From Polaribacter sp. SA4-10 (lineage in GTDB: Bacteria; Bacteroidota; Bacteroidia; Flavobacteriales; Flavobacteriaceae): a stretch of 49,977 nucleotides of DNA. The stretch is from contig CATIQU010000028.1 of assembly GCA_949519155.1 (NCBI GenBank), forward strand, positions 1 to 49,977, read 5' to 3'. How positions within the stretch are numbered: the first letter of the stretch is position 1; each line of letters starts with the position of its first letter. Under the pieces are notes generated by a model that worked only from the letters and a program-made list of their open reading frames with translations, made no database searches and had not been told where the DNA came from. The translations under genes were made by a program, and so were the position numbers. This document shows, piece after piece, positions 35,794 to 45,737 of the stretch.

Positions 35794-36384
35794 ATGCCAT
35801 TAGTGACTCCATTATCTGCTGAACACGATTTAGAAACAAAAGAATTAGCCGAATTTTTTAATGAAACTTTGGGGTTTTGCCCGAACTCTGTGTTAACTAT
35901 GCAGCGCAGACCAGCGATTTCCAAAGCATTTATAAATTTGAATAAGGCTGTAATGGCCAATGAAGGTCGGGTTACTTCTGCTTTAAAAAGATTAATTGCA
36001 TGGGTTTCTAGCAATGCAACTGGTTGTCGTTATTGCCAAGCGCATGCTATTAGGGCTGCAGAGCGCTACGGAGCCGAACAAGCGCAGTTAGACAATGTTT
36101 GGGAATACAGAACGCATGATGCATTTTCAGACGCGGAGAGAGCCGCTTTAGATTTTTCGTTGGCAGCATCCATGGTGCCGAATGCGGTAGATGCTAAAAT
36201 TAAAGCAGCGTTATATGCCCATTGGAATGAAGGTGAAATTGTAGAAATGCTGGGCGTTATTTCATTATTTGGATATTTAAATCGCTGGAACGATTCTATG
36301 GGAACAATTCTAGAGGTGGATGCGATTGAAAGCGGAGATCAATATTTAGGAAAACACGGTTTTGAAGTTGGAAAACATGAATAA
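35794..36384 (+). CDS. Carboxymuconolactone decarboxylase / AhpD-like peroxidase-related protein
   Basis: A 196-residue protein of the AhpD/CMD fold. The catalytic segment WVSSNATGCRYCQAHAIRAAERYG carries CxxC and the following His (C-x-x-C-x-x-x-H) of AhpD-type alkylhydroperoxidases. The C-terminal half (FSLAASMVPNAVD...) repeats the helical CMD pattern. It likely uses its cysteine pair in peroxide reduction or a related redox role. It is monocistronic: divergent from OsmC and closed by a bidirectional terminator facing groEL. Confidence 0.85.
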   Translation: MPLVTPLSAEHDLETKELAEFFNETLGFCPNSVLTMQRRPAISKAFINLNKAVMANEGRVTSALKRLIAWVSSNATGCRYCQAHAIRAAERYGAEQAQLDNVWEYRTHDAFSDAERAALDFSLAASMVPNAVDAKIKAALYAHWNEGEIVEMLGVISLFGYLNRWNDSMGTILEVDAIESGDQYLGKHGFEVGKHE

Positions 36385-36402
36385 ATGAAATTGATTTTAC
36401 AC

Positions 36403-36440
36403 AAAAAAATCCGTTAGAAATTAATTTCTAACAGATTTTT
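36403..36440. terminator. Bidirectional terminator between the AhpD-like gene and groEL
   Basis: A perfect 20-base palindrome (36413-36432, GTTAGAAATT and its complement) extended by further pairs. There are seven A before it and five T after it, so both strands end in a U tract. It serves the two convergent genes. Confidence 0.85.
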
Positions 36441-36496
36441 GTTATTAACGACACCACACTAATAAGCGTAAAACACTTGCTTGTCAGTGCTACTGG

Positions 36497-38140
<1,644 letters not shown>

Positions 38141-38175
38141 TTAGTTTAAAGTTCCAAGTTTAAAGGTTAAAAACT
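38141..38175 (-). repeat. Tandem degenerate heptads in the groES-groEL gap
   Basis: On the plus strand: TTAGTTT, AAAGTTC, CAAGTTT, AAAGGTT, AAAAACT in direct succession. It resembles the heptad run between atpD and atpC and occupies the same place in an operon: just upstream of the second gene. Confidence 0.45.
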
Positions 38176-38216
38176 CTCAATTGGAACGGTTGTAATAATT
38201 GTTTGCGAACGTAGAA

Positions 38217-38492
38217 TTATATGATTGCTAGAATATCAGCTTCACGCATCATTAGATAATCTTTTCCGTCTAATTTTAAATCAGTTCCACCATATTTACC
38301 ATATAAAACGGTATCACCAACTTTTACGGTTAATGGCTCATCAACTTTACCATTACCAACGGCAACAACAGTTCCTTTTTGTGGTTTTTCTTTTGCGTTG
38401 TCTGGAATGATTAATCCAGAAGCTGTTTTTGTTTCTGCAGGGGCAGGTTCTACAAGAACTCTGTCTGCTAAAGGTTTAATGTTTAATCCCAT
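38217..38492 (-). CDS. groES: Co-chaperonin GroES
   Basis: A 91-residue co-chaperonin forming the seven-fold lid of GroEL. Seen: [43 protein letters not shown] and the C-terminal [32 protein letters not shown]. The mobile-loop region ([13 protein letters not shown]) is intact. No CIRCE element was found upstream; instead a sequence similar to a sigma-54 promoter is present. It forms its own operon with groEL, separated from secG by a terminator. Confidence 0.98.
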   Translation of the reverse strand: MGLNIKPLADRVLVEPAPAETKTASGLIIPDNAKEKPQKGTVVAVGNGKVDEPLTVKVGDTVLYGKYGGTDLKLDGKDYLMMREADILAII

Positions 38493-38535
38493 TTGTATAT
38501 TTTTTAAATTGGTTTTTATTTGATTCTTAAAGAGG

Positions 38536-38567
38536 GGTCAGAAATAATGCCATTCTGTAAAAACTGA
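38536..38567 (-). promoter_or_regulatory. Candidate control region upstream of groES (sigma-54-like TGGCAT, GTCAG/CTGAC repeat)
   Basis: On the minus strand GTCAG and CTGAC flank a segment containing TGGCAT-TATTTCTGA. TGG resembles the -24 element; the -12 GC is GA here at the standard spacing. Neither a CIRCE element nor a clean TAnnTTTG was found in this gap. Tentative. Confidence 0.3.
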
Positions 38568-38607
38568 CAAGATTACTAATTTCGCTTTTTAGTATTTAAA
38601 TATAGTA

Positions 38608-38644
38608 TAAAAAAAATGCCAACGTGTCATTTACGTTGGCATTT
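38608..38644 (-). terminator. Rho-independent terminator after secG
   Basis: AAATGCCAACGT (38614-38625) and ACGTTGGCATTT (38633-38644) form a 12-pair stem with a seven-base loop. On the minus strand it is followed by a T-rich run, ending the lptE-TPR-secG transcript before groES. Confidence 0.85.
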
Positions 38645-38669
38645 CTATAGATTCCCAATAATGTAAAGA

Positions 38670-39002
38670 TTATTGTTCGCTTTCGGTTGTTGTCTCTGGA
38701 GCAACAGGTGCTGGCGTTGTAGCTTCAATACCGTTTAACGTTTCTTTTAAGATAGGGCCTTTGTCTGCGCCTCTGTCAATAGAAAAGTTTGATAATAAAA
38801 TCAATGCAAACATTGAAATTGCCAACGTCCAAGTAGTTTTGTCTAAGAAGTTGTTCGTGTTTTGCACGCCTCCTAAAGATTGTGCACCTCCACCACCAAA
38901 TGAAGAAGACAATCCTCCTCCTTTAGGGTTTTGTACCATAACGATTAAAATTAAGATCACAGCTACCAATAATATGATCCCTAAAAACAAGTTATAACTC
39001 AT
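38670..39002 (-). CDS. secG: Preprotein translocase subunit SecG
   Basis: A 110-residue membrane protein with two transmembrane helices (about 4-23 and 57-74) joined by the typical SecG loop VQNPKGGGLSSSFGGGGAQSLGG. The C-terminal tail is Thr/Pro/Glu-rich. It assists SecYE-SecA export. Its ATG overlaps the stop of the TPR gene by four bases (ATGA), showing translational coupling, and a strong terminator follows. Confidence 0.95.
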   Translation of the reverse strand: MSYNLFLGIILLVAVILILIVMVQNPKGGGLSSSFGGGGAQSLGGVQNTNNFLDKTTWTLAISMFALILLSNFSIDRGADKGPILKETLNGIEATTPAPVAPETTTESEQ

Positions 39003-39712
39003 GATATATTTTTTTGTAAAATTTGAATTCTTTTAATTTGGTCTGCAAAGAAACCACTTTTTTCTGGATATTTCAAACTTAAAATTCTATAAGCTTGAAT
39101 TGCATTTTCATACTTTTTTTGTGCTAAATACACTTTGGCCAACGTTTCTGTCATTAAAGAGTTTGACGTTTCGTTCTTGGAAACTAAAACATTGATGCTT
39201 TTCTCTTTAACTACAGGTTTTATTTTTGGGTTTTTCTCAATAAAACGATCAATAATTGAAGTTCTAGAGATTGATTTTTCTTTTTTTGAAAATGCTCTAA
39301 TAATTGGTGTTGCCTTTGATAATTGTAACCATTCACCAAAAGAGTGTTTTTCTGCTATTGAAAAAGAAAGTGGCTCATTCATCGTTAAGTTACTTGGAGC
39401 AATTTTTGATACTGGTTCTTCAATCAATACAACTGTTTTAGTTTTATGTTGAACAACGGGTTTTGGAAGCACATTAAAACTGGATGCTGTTATAAAATCG
39501 AACAAGATGGCTCTGTCTGTGGTATACGCAGCAGTCACTTTGAGCTCATTATTATATTTAAAACTGTTTTGTATTTTCAGACCTTTTAAATACAGGCTTC
39601 TTGCTGATTGAAAATACGGGTATTCCTCAATAAGGTTTTTCAACGCTTGCGTTTCTTCTTGCTGTAAAATTGCAGGATTTTTTAAGATCGATATGAATTT
39701 CTCGGTTACCAA
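38999..39712 (-). CDS. Hypothetical TPR-containing protein between lptE and secG
   Basis: A 237-residue protein without a signal peptide. The N-terminus (LKNPAILQQEETQALKNLIEEYPYFQSARSLYLKGL) is a helical segment found in this flavobacterial family. The C-terminus holds one or two TPR units (TETLAKVYLAQKKYENAIQAYRILSLKYPEKS). The start is TTG 39712, overlapping the lptE stop by seven bases, and its stop overlaps secG. The tight packing suggests a role with LptE or SecG in envelope export, but no function is demonstrated. Confidence 0.8.
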   Translation of the reverse strand: MVTEKFISILKNPAILQQEETQALKNLIEEYPYFQSARSLYLKGLKIQNSFKYNNELKVTAAYTTDRAILFDFITASSFNVLPKPVVQHKTKTVVLIEEPVSKIAPSNLTMNEPLSFSIAEKHSFGEWLQLSKATPIIRAFSKKEKSISRTSIIDRFIEKNPKIKPVVKEKSINVLVSKNETSNSLMTETLAKVYLAQKKYENAIQAYRILSLKYPEKSGFFADQIKRIQILQKNIS

Positions 39713-40212
39713 TCTCCTAGTGCGGCGTTAAAAATATCTTGATGGATACGCTCTAAAATCTCGTCCAATGCACCTTCTAATATTCCACCAACTAATTGTT
39801 GACTAGAATTGAAATCTGAGTAAAATGAAAAACTTTTTTCAAAGTCTTTTTCTTCATCTAATGCATTGTAGAAACGAACATTTATGGTTACTGTTAATCT
39901 GTTTTGTGCCGCCGTTTGTTGGGCTGTCGCACTCATTGGGTTTATTCTATAGCCGGTAATTTCTCCTTCTAAACGCAAATCTGCATTGGGATTGTTCACC
40001 AATGTTAAATTGGTTTGTCGTAAAAACAGCTCTTGTAATTCGGGTGTAAATCGCTGACTTAATGTAGGTTCTACTAAAGTCGCTTCATTTCTAAAAAAGG
40101 CTACTTGAATGGTGTCTGCATTTGTTGTTGCTCCGGTAAATGAATAGGCGCCGCAAGCAGTTATCAATAAAGCACTGATTGCAAAAAGAGAGATGTACAC
40201 TAGTTTTTTCAT
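39706..40212 (-). CDS. lptE: LptE family LPS-assembly lipoprotein
   Basis: A 168-residue lipoprotein with signal peptide and lipobox ending at Cys20 (LLITACGAYSF). The body fits the Bacteroidota LptE family: GAYSFTGAT...TIQVAFFRNEATLVEPTLSQRFTPELQELFLRQTNLTLV, then DLRLEGEITGYRI. LptE plugs the LptD barrel that inserts lipopolysaccharide in the outer membrane. It starts three bases after the sigma-54 activator gene and overlaps the TPR gene. Confidence 0.92.
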   Translation of the reverse strand: MKKLVYISLFAISALLITACGAYSFTGATTNADTIQVAFFRNEATLVEPTLSQRFTPELQELFLRQTNLTLVNNPNADLRLEGEITGYRINPMSATAQQTAAQNRLTVTINVRFYNALDEEKDFEKSFSFYSDFNSSQQLVGGILEGALDEILERIHQDIFNAALGDW

Positions 40213-40215
40213 TAC

Positions 40216-41439
40216 TTACAAATCGTATTGTTTAATTTTTCGATACAAAGTACGTTCAGAAATACCAAGTTCTTTGGCAGCTAATTTACGTTTATTGTTG
40301 TTTTTTTCTAATGACTTTTTAATCATTTCTACTTCTTTGTCTTGTAAAGATAAAGATTCGTCTTCTTCAATGGTCTCAATAAAGTCATAATTTTTCTCAG
40401 GGGATGCATTTTGAGGAATCTTTAAAACTTCAATATTATGGTTTTTTATTTCTTGATCTGCATATATTTTTTCAATTAATTGGTGGTTTTTTTCTTCCAC
40501 TTTTTCAATATCGTCCGTTTTCATTAAATCTAAGGTCAACTTTTTTAAATCGTTGATGTCGCTTCTCATGTCAAACAAAACCTTATACATGATGTCTCTT
40601 TCTGTAGAGAAATCATTCGCAGAAGTTCCACCAATAACTGCGGGTAAGTTCTTGTTGTAGTTTGGAAGATATTGTGCAATGTTTTGTGCGGTAATCAATC
40701 GATCTTCTTCCACTACAGAAATTTGTTCTGCTATGTTTCTTAATTGACGGATGTTTCCAGGGAACCGGTAATTCATCAATAACTTTATCGCGTTTTCGTC
40801 TAAGCGTACTGTTGGCATTCTGTATTTCTGTGCAAAATCTGAAGCAAATTTTCGAAATAATAAATGAATGTCTTCGTTTCGATCACGAAGCGGAGGCAAA
40901 GGAATTTCGATGGTGCTCAATCGATAATATAAATCTTCTCTAAATTTTTCTTTTGCAATGGCTTCTTGCATGTTTAAATTTGTAGCAGCTACAATTCGAA
41001 CGTTTGTTTTTTGTACTTCTGAGGATCCTACTTTTATGAATTCACCATTTTCTAAAACGCGCAATAAACGTACTTGGGTGGTTAGTGGCAATTCGCCAAC
41101 TTCATCTAAGAAGATAGTTCCACCGTCTGTTACCTCAAAGTATCCTTTTCTTGCTGTGGTTGCGCCTGTAAAAGCACCTTTTTCGTGACCAAAAAGTTCA
41201 CTATCTATAGTCCCTTCTGGAATAGCACCACAGTTTACTGCGATGTATTTTGCGTGTTTTCTGTGTGATAAAGAGTGTATTATTTTCGGAATACTCTCTT
41301 TACCAACACCACTTTCACCGGTTACTAAAACAGAGATATCTGTGGGTGCAACTCGCACTGCTTTTTCCAATGCGCGGTTTAGCTGCACATCGTTACCGAT
41401 AATCCCAAAACGTTGTTTTGTTGTTTGTAAGCTTTCCAT
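40216..41439 (-). CDS. Sigma-54-dependent transcriptional activator without sensor domain
   Basis: A 407-residue AAA+ enhancer-binding protein. Walker A GESGVGKE is at 41-48, the sigma-54-contacting GAFTGA loop at 88-93, Walker B TIFLDE at 108-113, arginine-finger region FREDLYYRL near 166, and a C-terminal Fis-type helix-turn-helix at about 370-407 (KRKLAAKELGISERTLYRKIKQY). There is no N-terminal receiver, GAF or PAS domain; activity may be set by expression or a partner. It lies between miaB and lptE on the same strand, a conserved flavobacterial order, and may control envelope or stress genes. Confidence 0.93.
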   Translation of the reverse strand: MESLQTTKQRFGIIGNDVQLNRALEKAVRVAPTDISVLVTGESGVGKESIPKIIHSLSHRKHAKYIAVNCGAIPEGTIDSELFGHEKGAFTGATTARKGYFEVTDGGTIFLDEVGELPLTTQVRLLRVLENGEFIKVGSSEVQKTNVRIVAATNLNMQEAIAKEKFREDLYYRLSTIEIPLPPLRDRNEDIHLLFRKFASDFAQKYRMPTVRLDENAIKLLMNYRFPGNIRQLRNIAEQISVVEEDRLITAQNIAQYLPNYNKNLPAVIGGTSANDFSTERDIMYKVLFDMRSDINDLKKLTLDLMKTDDIEKVEEKNHQLIEKIYADQEIKNHNIEVLKIPQNASPEKNYDFIETIEEDESLSLQDKEVEMIKKSLEKNNNKRKLAAKELGISERTLYRKIKQYDL

Positions 41440-41454
41440 TGTAATCGTTTAAAT

Positions 41455-41492
41455 GTTGTAAAGTTGAAGAGTTACGCTCTCAACTTTATAAC
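41455..41492 (-). repeat. Imperfect inverted repeat between miaB and the sigma-54 activator gene
   Basis: The left arm 41455-41471 and the right arm 41477-41492 (plus strand) pair with one mismatch and one bulge around a five-base loop. No U tract follows, so it is more likely an RNA-processing or stability hairpin than a terminator. Confidence 0.4.
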
Positions 41493-41497
41493 TTCTT

Positions 41498-42952
41498 TTA
41501 ATTATTGTCAGAATACCCAACGGCAGTTCCTTTTAAGGTTGCTGAGGTACAATCTTCTACTTTTACCATCACAAAATCTCCTAATTTATAGCTGCCTTTA
41601 TCAAAAACTGCTACGGTATTTTGTGTGTTTCTCCCTTTCCATTCATTCGGGTTTTTCTTAGAGGTCCCTTCAATTAAAAATTCTTCTGTTTTTCCTAAAT
41701 GTTGTTGTGTTCTAAGGAGTGCGTGTTCTTGTTGTAAATCTATAATTTCTTGCAATCTTCGTTTTTTAACTGCAAACGGAACGTCGTCATCCATTTTATT
41801 TCCTGCAAGCGTTCCTGGTCTTTCTGAATATGAAAACATAAAACCAAAGTCATATTTTACATATTTCATTAAGTCCAAGGTATCTTGATGATCTTCTTCT
41901 GTTTCTCCACAAAAACCAACAATCATATCTTGTGATAAAGACATTTCTGGAACAATTTTAAAAATATTGTCCACCAATTCCATATATTCTTCACGGGTGT
42001 GTTGTCTGTTCATTGCTTTTAACATGGCATTACTTCCACTTTGTACAGGCAAATGAAGGTATTTGCAAATGTTTTGGTGTTTTGCCATGATATGAATAAC
42101 ATCTAAGCTCATGTCTTGAGGGTTTGATGTTGAAAATCGAAAACGCGTTTTTGGAAACTTTGTTGCACACATGTCTAATAACTCTGCAAAGCCAACGGCA
42201 GTTGCTTGTGCCATTTCTGATGCTTTTTTAAAGTCTTTTTTCAATCCGCCACCAAACCATAAAAAGCTATCTACATTTTGACCTAAAAGCGTGATCTCTT
42301 TGTAGTTTTTGTCGACCATAGATTGTACTTCTTCTAAAATACTTTTAGGATCTCTACTTCTTTCTCTACCTCTTGTAAAAGGAACCACACAAAAAGTACA
42401 CATATTATCGCAACCTCTTGTAATGGAAACAAAGGCGGTAACTCCGTTTGAATTTAAACGCACTGGAGAAACATCTCCGTAAGTTTCATCTTTTGAGAGG
42501 ATTACGTTTACAGCATCTCTTCCAGATTCTACTTCTTGCAATAGATTTGGCAAATCTCTGTAAGCATCTGGGCCTACCACCAAATCAACAATTTTTTCTT
42601 CTTCTAAAAACTTTTCTTTGAGTCGTTCTGCCATACAGCCCAAAACGCCTACTTTCATTTTTTTATTGACTTGTTTTACAGCGTTGTATTTCTGTAATCT
42701 TTTGCGAACTGTTGTTTCTGCTTTCTCTCTAATAGAACAGGTATTTACGAGCACTAAATCTGCTTCTTCTAAAATTTGTGTGGTGTTGTAACCTTCTTTG
42801 TCTAAGATTGCTGCAACAATTTCACTGTCATTCATATTCATTTGACAGCCGTAACTTTCTATGAATAGTTTTTTAGTGTTTTCTTTTTTATTTTTGGTAA
42901 CAAGGGCCTTCCCTTGTATTCTTTCGTCAATGGTTTTTTCTACTTGCTCCAT
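41498..42952 (-). CDS. miaB: tRNA-2-methylthio-N6-isopentenyladenosine synthase MiaB
   Basis: A 484-residue radical-SAM methylthiotransferase acting on position 37 of tRNAs. The N-terminal UPF0004 domain has the cluster cysteines (YGCQMN near Cys36; NTCSIREKA; GCMAERLK). The radical-SAM motif is TRGCDNMCTFCVVPFTRGRERSR (CxxxCxxC), and the C-terminal TRAM domain spans about 410-475. Length is typical. It probably heads the transcript running into the sigma-54 activator, lptE, TPR and secG genes. Confidence 0.96.
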   Translation of the reverse strand: MEQVEKTIDERIQGKALVTKNKKENTKKLFIESYGCQMNMNDSEIVAAILDKEGYNTTQILEEADLVLVNTCSIREKAETTVRKRLQKYNAVKQVNKKMKVGVLGCMAERLKEKFLEEEKIVDLVVGPDAYRDLPNLLQEVESGRDAVNVILSKDETYGDVSPVRLNSNGVTAFVSITRGCDNMCTFCVVPFTRGRERSRDPKSILEEVQSMVDKNYKEITLLGQNVDSFLWFGGGLKKDFKKASEMAQATAVGFAELLDMCATKFPKTRFRFSTSNPQDMSLDVIHIMAKHQNICKYLHLPVQSGSNAMLKAMNRQHTREEYMELVDNIFKIVPEMSLSQDMIVGFCGETEEDHQDTLDLMKYVKYDFGFMFSYSERPGTLAGNKMDDDVPFAVKKRRLQEIIDLQQEHALLRTQQHLGKTEEFLIEGTSKKNPNEWKGRNTQNTVAVFDKGSYKLGDFVMVKVEDCTSATLKGTAVGYSDNN

Positions 42953-42978
42953 GTGTCAATTTTCATTTTAATGGTGAG

Positions 42979-42986
42979 CAAAGATA
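42979..42986 (-). promoter_or_regulatory. -7 box TATCTTTG for miaB
   Basis: TATCTTTG on the minus strand matches TAnnTTTG, 26 bases before the miaB ATG. A minus-strand TTG lies 23 bases further upstream, a longer spacer than usual. Confidence 0.5.
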
Positions 42987-43093
42987 CAACCAAAAACTAA
43001 AATTTATGACAAATTGGCAGAAAAATACAATTGATTTTTTGTTAAAAATGAAGTAAAAACAGCACTTAAAATAATTTATAAAAAAAAACTACA

Positions 43094-43101
43094 TACTTTT
43101 G
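43094..43101 (+). promoter_or_regulatory. -7 box TACTTTTG for topA
   Basis: TACTTTTG matches TAnnTTTG and would give a leader of roughly 45 bases before ATG 43156. No TTG was found at the expected -33 spacing. Confidence 0.5.
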
Positions 43102-43155
43102 CAGTCTCAAATCTTGCAATTACGATTGCGATAATTACGACAAAAAGAAAGATAC

Positions 43156-45699
43156 ATGGTAAAGAATTTAGTAATTGTAGAGTCACCCGCGAAGGCAAAA
43201 ACGATCGAGAAGTTTCTTGGAAAAGATTTTCAAGTTGAATCTAGTTATGGACATATTGCAGATTTACCTTCGAAAGAATTGGGGATTGATGTTGAGGGAG
43301 ATTTTAGTCCAAAATACATTGTATCAGACGATAAAAAGGCAGTTGTAAAAAAATTGAAATCTTTGGCTAAGAAAGCCGATATGGTTTGGTTGGCAAGTGA
43401 TGAGGATCGAGAGGGAGAGGCAATCGCATGGCATTTAAAAGAACAATTGGAATTGAAGGAAGAACGTACAAAACGTATTGTTTTTCACGAAATCACCAAA
43501 AAGGCAATTTTAAAAGCAGTTGAAAATCCAAGAGACATTGATTATCATATGGTAAATGCACAACAAGCGCGTCGGGTTTTAGATCGTTTGGTTGGGTATG
43601 AATTATCGCCTGTGTTGTGGCGAAAAGTAAAAGGAGGTTTGTCTGCCGGTAGAGTTCAATCTGTAGCGGTTCGTTTAATAGTAGAAAAAGAAAGAAGTAT
43701 TCAGGAGTTTACTGCTGAAACACATTATAAGGTTGTTGCAGAATTTTCGAATTTAGAAGGAAAGAAATTCAAAGCAACCATTCCAAAGAATTTTGATTCT
43801 AAAACAGCTGCAGAAGATTTTTTAAAATCGTGTGCAAATGCTGATTTTTCGATTGCTGACTTGACCAAAAAGCCTGCAAAGAAATCACCAGCAGCACCGT
43901 TTACAACCTCAACACTACAACAAGAAGCTTCACGGAAATTAGGATTTCCTGTTGCCAAAACAATGCAGGTTGCACAACGTTTGTATGAAGCGGGTTTAAT
44001 TACGTATATGAGAACAGATAGTGTAAACTTATCTGTGGATGCAAGAGATGCTGCCGAAGAAGAAATTACCAACTATTACGGAAAAGAATATAGCAAACAA
44101 CGTGTTTTTAAGTCGAAAGTAAAAGGTGCTCAAGAAGCCCATGAAGCCATTCGCCCAACCAACATGAAAATGCATACGATTGATACAGAATATGACCAAA
44201 CAAGGTTGTATGATTTAATTTGGAAACGAACATTGGCATCTCAAATGAGCGATGCACAATTGGAACGTACCAATGTGAAAATTGAAAATTCAGAAAACGA
44301 AAAAATCTTCACTGCAAATGGAGAAATGATCAAGTTTGAAGGGTTCTTAAAAGTATACTTAGAAGGAAATGACAACGATGATGAAGAGCAGGCTGGGATG
44401 TTGCCAAGCTTAAAAGTGAAAGATCAATTAGCGTTTACTTTTATCAATGCAACACAACGATTTACGAGTCCTCCATATCGATTTACAGAAGCTTCTTTGG
44501 TAAAACAATTAGAAGAATTGGGTATTGGACGTCCGTCAACCTATGCACCTACTATTTCTACAGTACAAAGAAGAGGGTATGTAGAAAAAGGGCAAAATGA
44601 AGGTTTGGAAAGAAGTTTCGAGCAATTGGTTTTGGCTGAAGGTGCTGTTAAAAATCAAACATTAACAGAAAAAACGGGGTCAGACAAAAACAAATTAATT
44701 CCAACAGATATTGGAAATATTGTCAACGATTTCTTAGTGGCTAATTTTTCTAATATTTTAGATTTTGGTTTTACTGCTAAAGTAGAATCTTCTTTTGATG
44801 ATATTTCTGAAGGAGACGCAAACTGGATCGAAATGATTAAAGGGTTCTACGGAGCCTTTCATGAAACGGTAGAGGATGTAAAAGAAAATGCAGAAAGAGA
44901 AAGTGGGGAACGTATTTTAGGAAAACATCCAGTTTCTGGAAAAACGGTTTTAGTCCGTTTGGGGAAATTTGGACCGATTGCACAGATTGGTGCGCCAGAA
45001 GACGAAGAGAAATTGTTTGCAAGTTTAAATCCAACACAAAACTTAGGAACAATTACTATAGAGGAAGCTTTAGAATTGTTTTTATTGCCTAAAACATTGG
45101 GTGTTTACGAAAGAGAAGAGGTAATTGTTTCTAACGGTCGTTTTGGCCCTTACATTCGTTTTGGAACCCTATTTGTTTCATTAGAGAAAGGCGAAAACCC
45201 AATGGAGGTTGATTTGCCTAGGGCGGAAGCGTTAATTGTTGCAAAACAAAAAGCAGATGCACCAGTGGCACATTATGAAGAAATGCCCGTTCAAAAAGGC
45301 GTTGGCCGTTTTGGTCCTTTTATTAAATGGAATTCTATTTTTATTAATGTGAGTAAAAAATATGATTTCGATACCCTTACCTATGACGATATTGTTGAAC
45401 TAATTGAAGTAAAAAAGCAAAAAGAAATAGACAAGGTACTTCATAACTGGGAAGATGTTGAGATTCGTGTAGAAAAGGCAAGATGGGGAAGGTTTAATGT
45501 TTTAAAAGGAAAAATTAAAATTGAACTTCCGAAAACAACCGATATCGAAAAATTGACTAAAGAGGAAGCTGTTAAAATGATCGCTGCAAAAATGCCAAAG
45601 AAGAAAGCGGCAAAAAAGAAAGTTGTCAAAAAGAAAGCGTCGACCCAGAAAACTACTGCTAAGAAAACTACTACTAAGAAAACAGTAAAAAAGAAATAA
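43156..45699 (+). CDS. topA: DNA topoisomerase I (type IA)
   Basis: An 847-residue topoisomerase that relaxes negative supercoils. The Toprim domain begins at once (VIVESPAKAKTIEKFLG; DEDREGEAIAWHL). The catalytic Tyr is in GLITYMRTDSVNLS near 290. ARRVLDRLVGYELSPVLWRKV and FTSPPYRFTEASLVKQLEELGIGRPSTYAPTI are also diagnostic. C-terminal Topo_C repeats (GRFGPYIRFG, GRFGPFIKWN) replace zinc-ribbon fingers, and the last 40 residues are a Lys/Ala/Thr-rich basic tail. It may be transcribed into the gld genes, since only short gaps follow. Confidence 0.97.
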   Translation: MVKNLVIVESPAKAKTIEKFLGKDFQVESSYGHIADLPSKELGIDVEGDFSPKYIVSDDKKAVVKKLKSLAKKADMVWLASDEDREGEAIAWHLKEQLELKEERTKRIVFHEITKKAILKAVENPRDIDYHMVNAQQARRVLDRLVGYELSPVLWRKVKGGLSAGRVQSVAVRLIVEKERSIQEFTAETHYKVVAEFSNLEGKKFKATIPKNFDSKTAAEDFLKSCANADFSIADLTKKPAKKSPAAPFTTSTLQQEASRKLGFPVAKTMQVAQRLYEAGLITYMRTDSVNLSVDARDAAEEEITNYYGKEYSKQRVFKSKVKGAQEAHEAIRPTNMKMHTIDTEYDQTRLYDLIWKRTLASQMSDAQLERTNVKIENSENEKIFTANGEMIKFEGFLKVYLEGNDNDDEEQAGMLPSLKVKDQLAFTFINATQRFTSPPYRFTEASLVKQLEELGIGRPSTYAPTISTVQRRGYVEKGQNEGLERSFEQLVLAEGAVKNQTLTEKTGSDKNKLIPTDIGNIVNDFLVANFSNILDFGFTAKVESSFDDISEGDANWIEMIKGFYGAFHETVEDVKENAERESGERILGKHPVSGKTVLVRLGKFGPIAQIGAPEDEEKLFASLNPTQNLGTITIEEALELFLLPKTLGVYEREEVIVSNGRFGPYIRFGTLFVSLEKGENPMEVDLPRAEALIVAKQKADAPVAHYEEMPVQKGVGRFGPFIKWNSIFINVSKKYDFDTLTYDDIVELIEVKKQKEIDKVLHNWEDVEIRVEKARWGRFNVLKGKIKIELPKTTDIEKLTKEEAVKMIAAKMPKKKAAKKKVVKKKASTQKTTAKKTTTKKTVKKK

Positions 45700-45737
45700 T
45701 TAGTTAGTATCTTGCATACTTCTATTTAAAAAAAATA

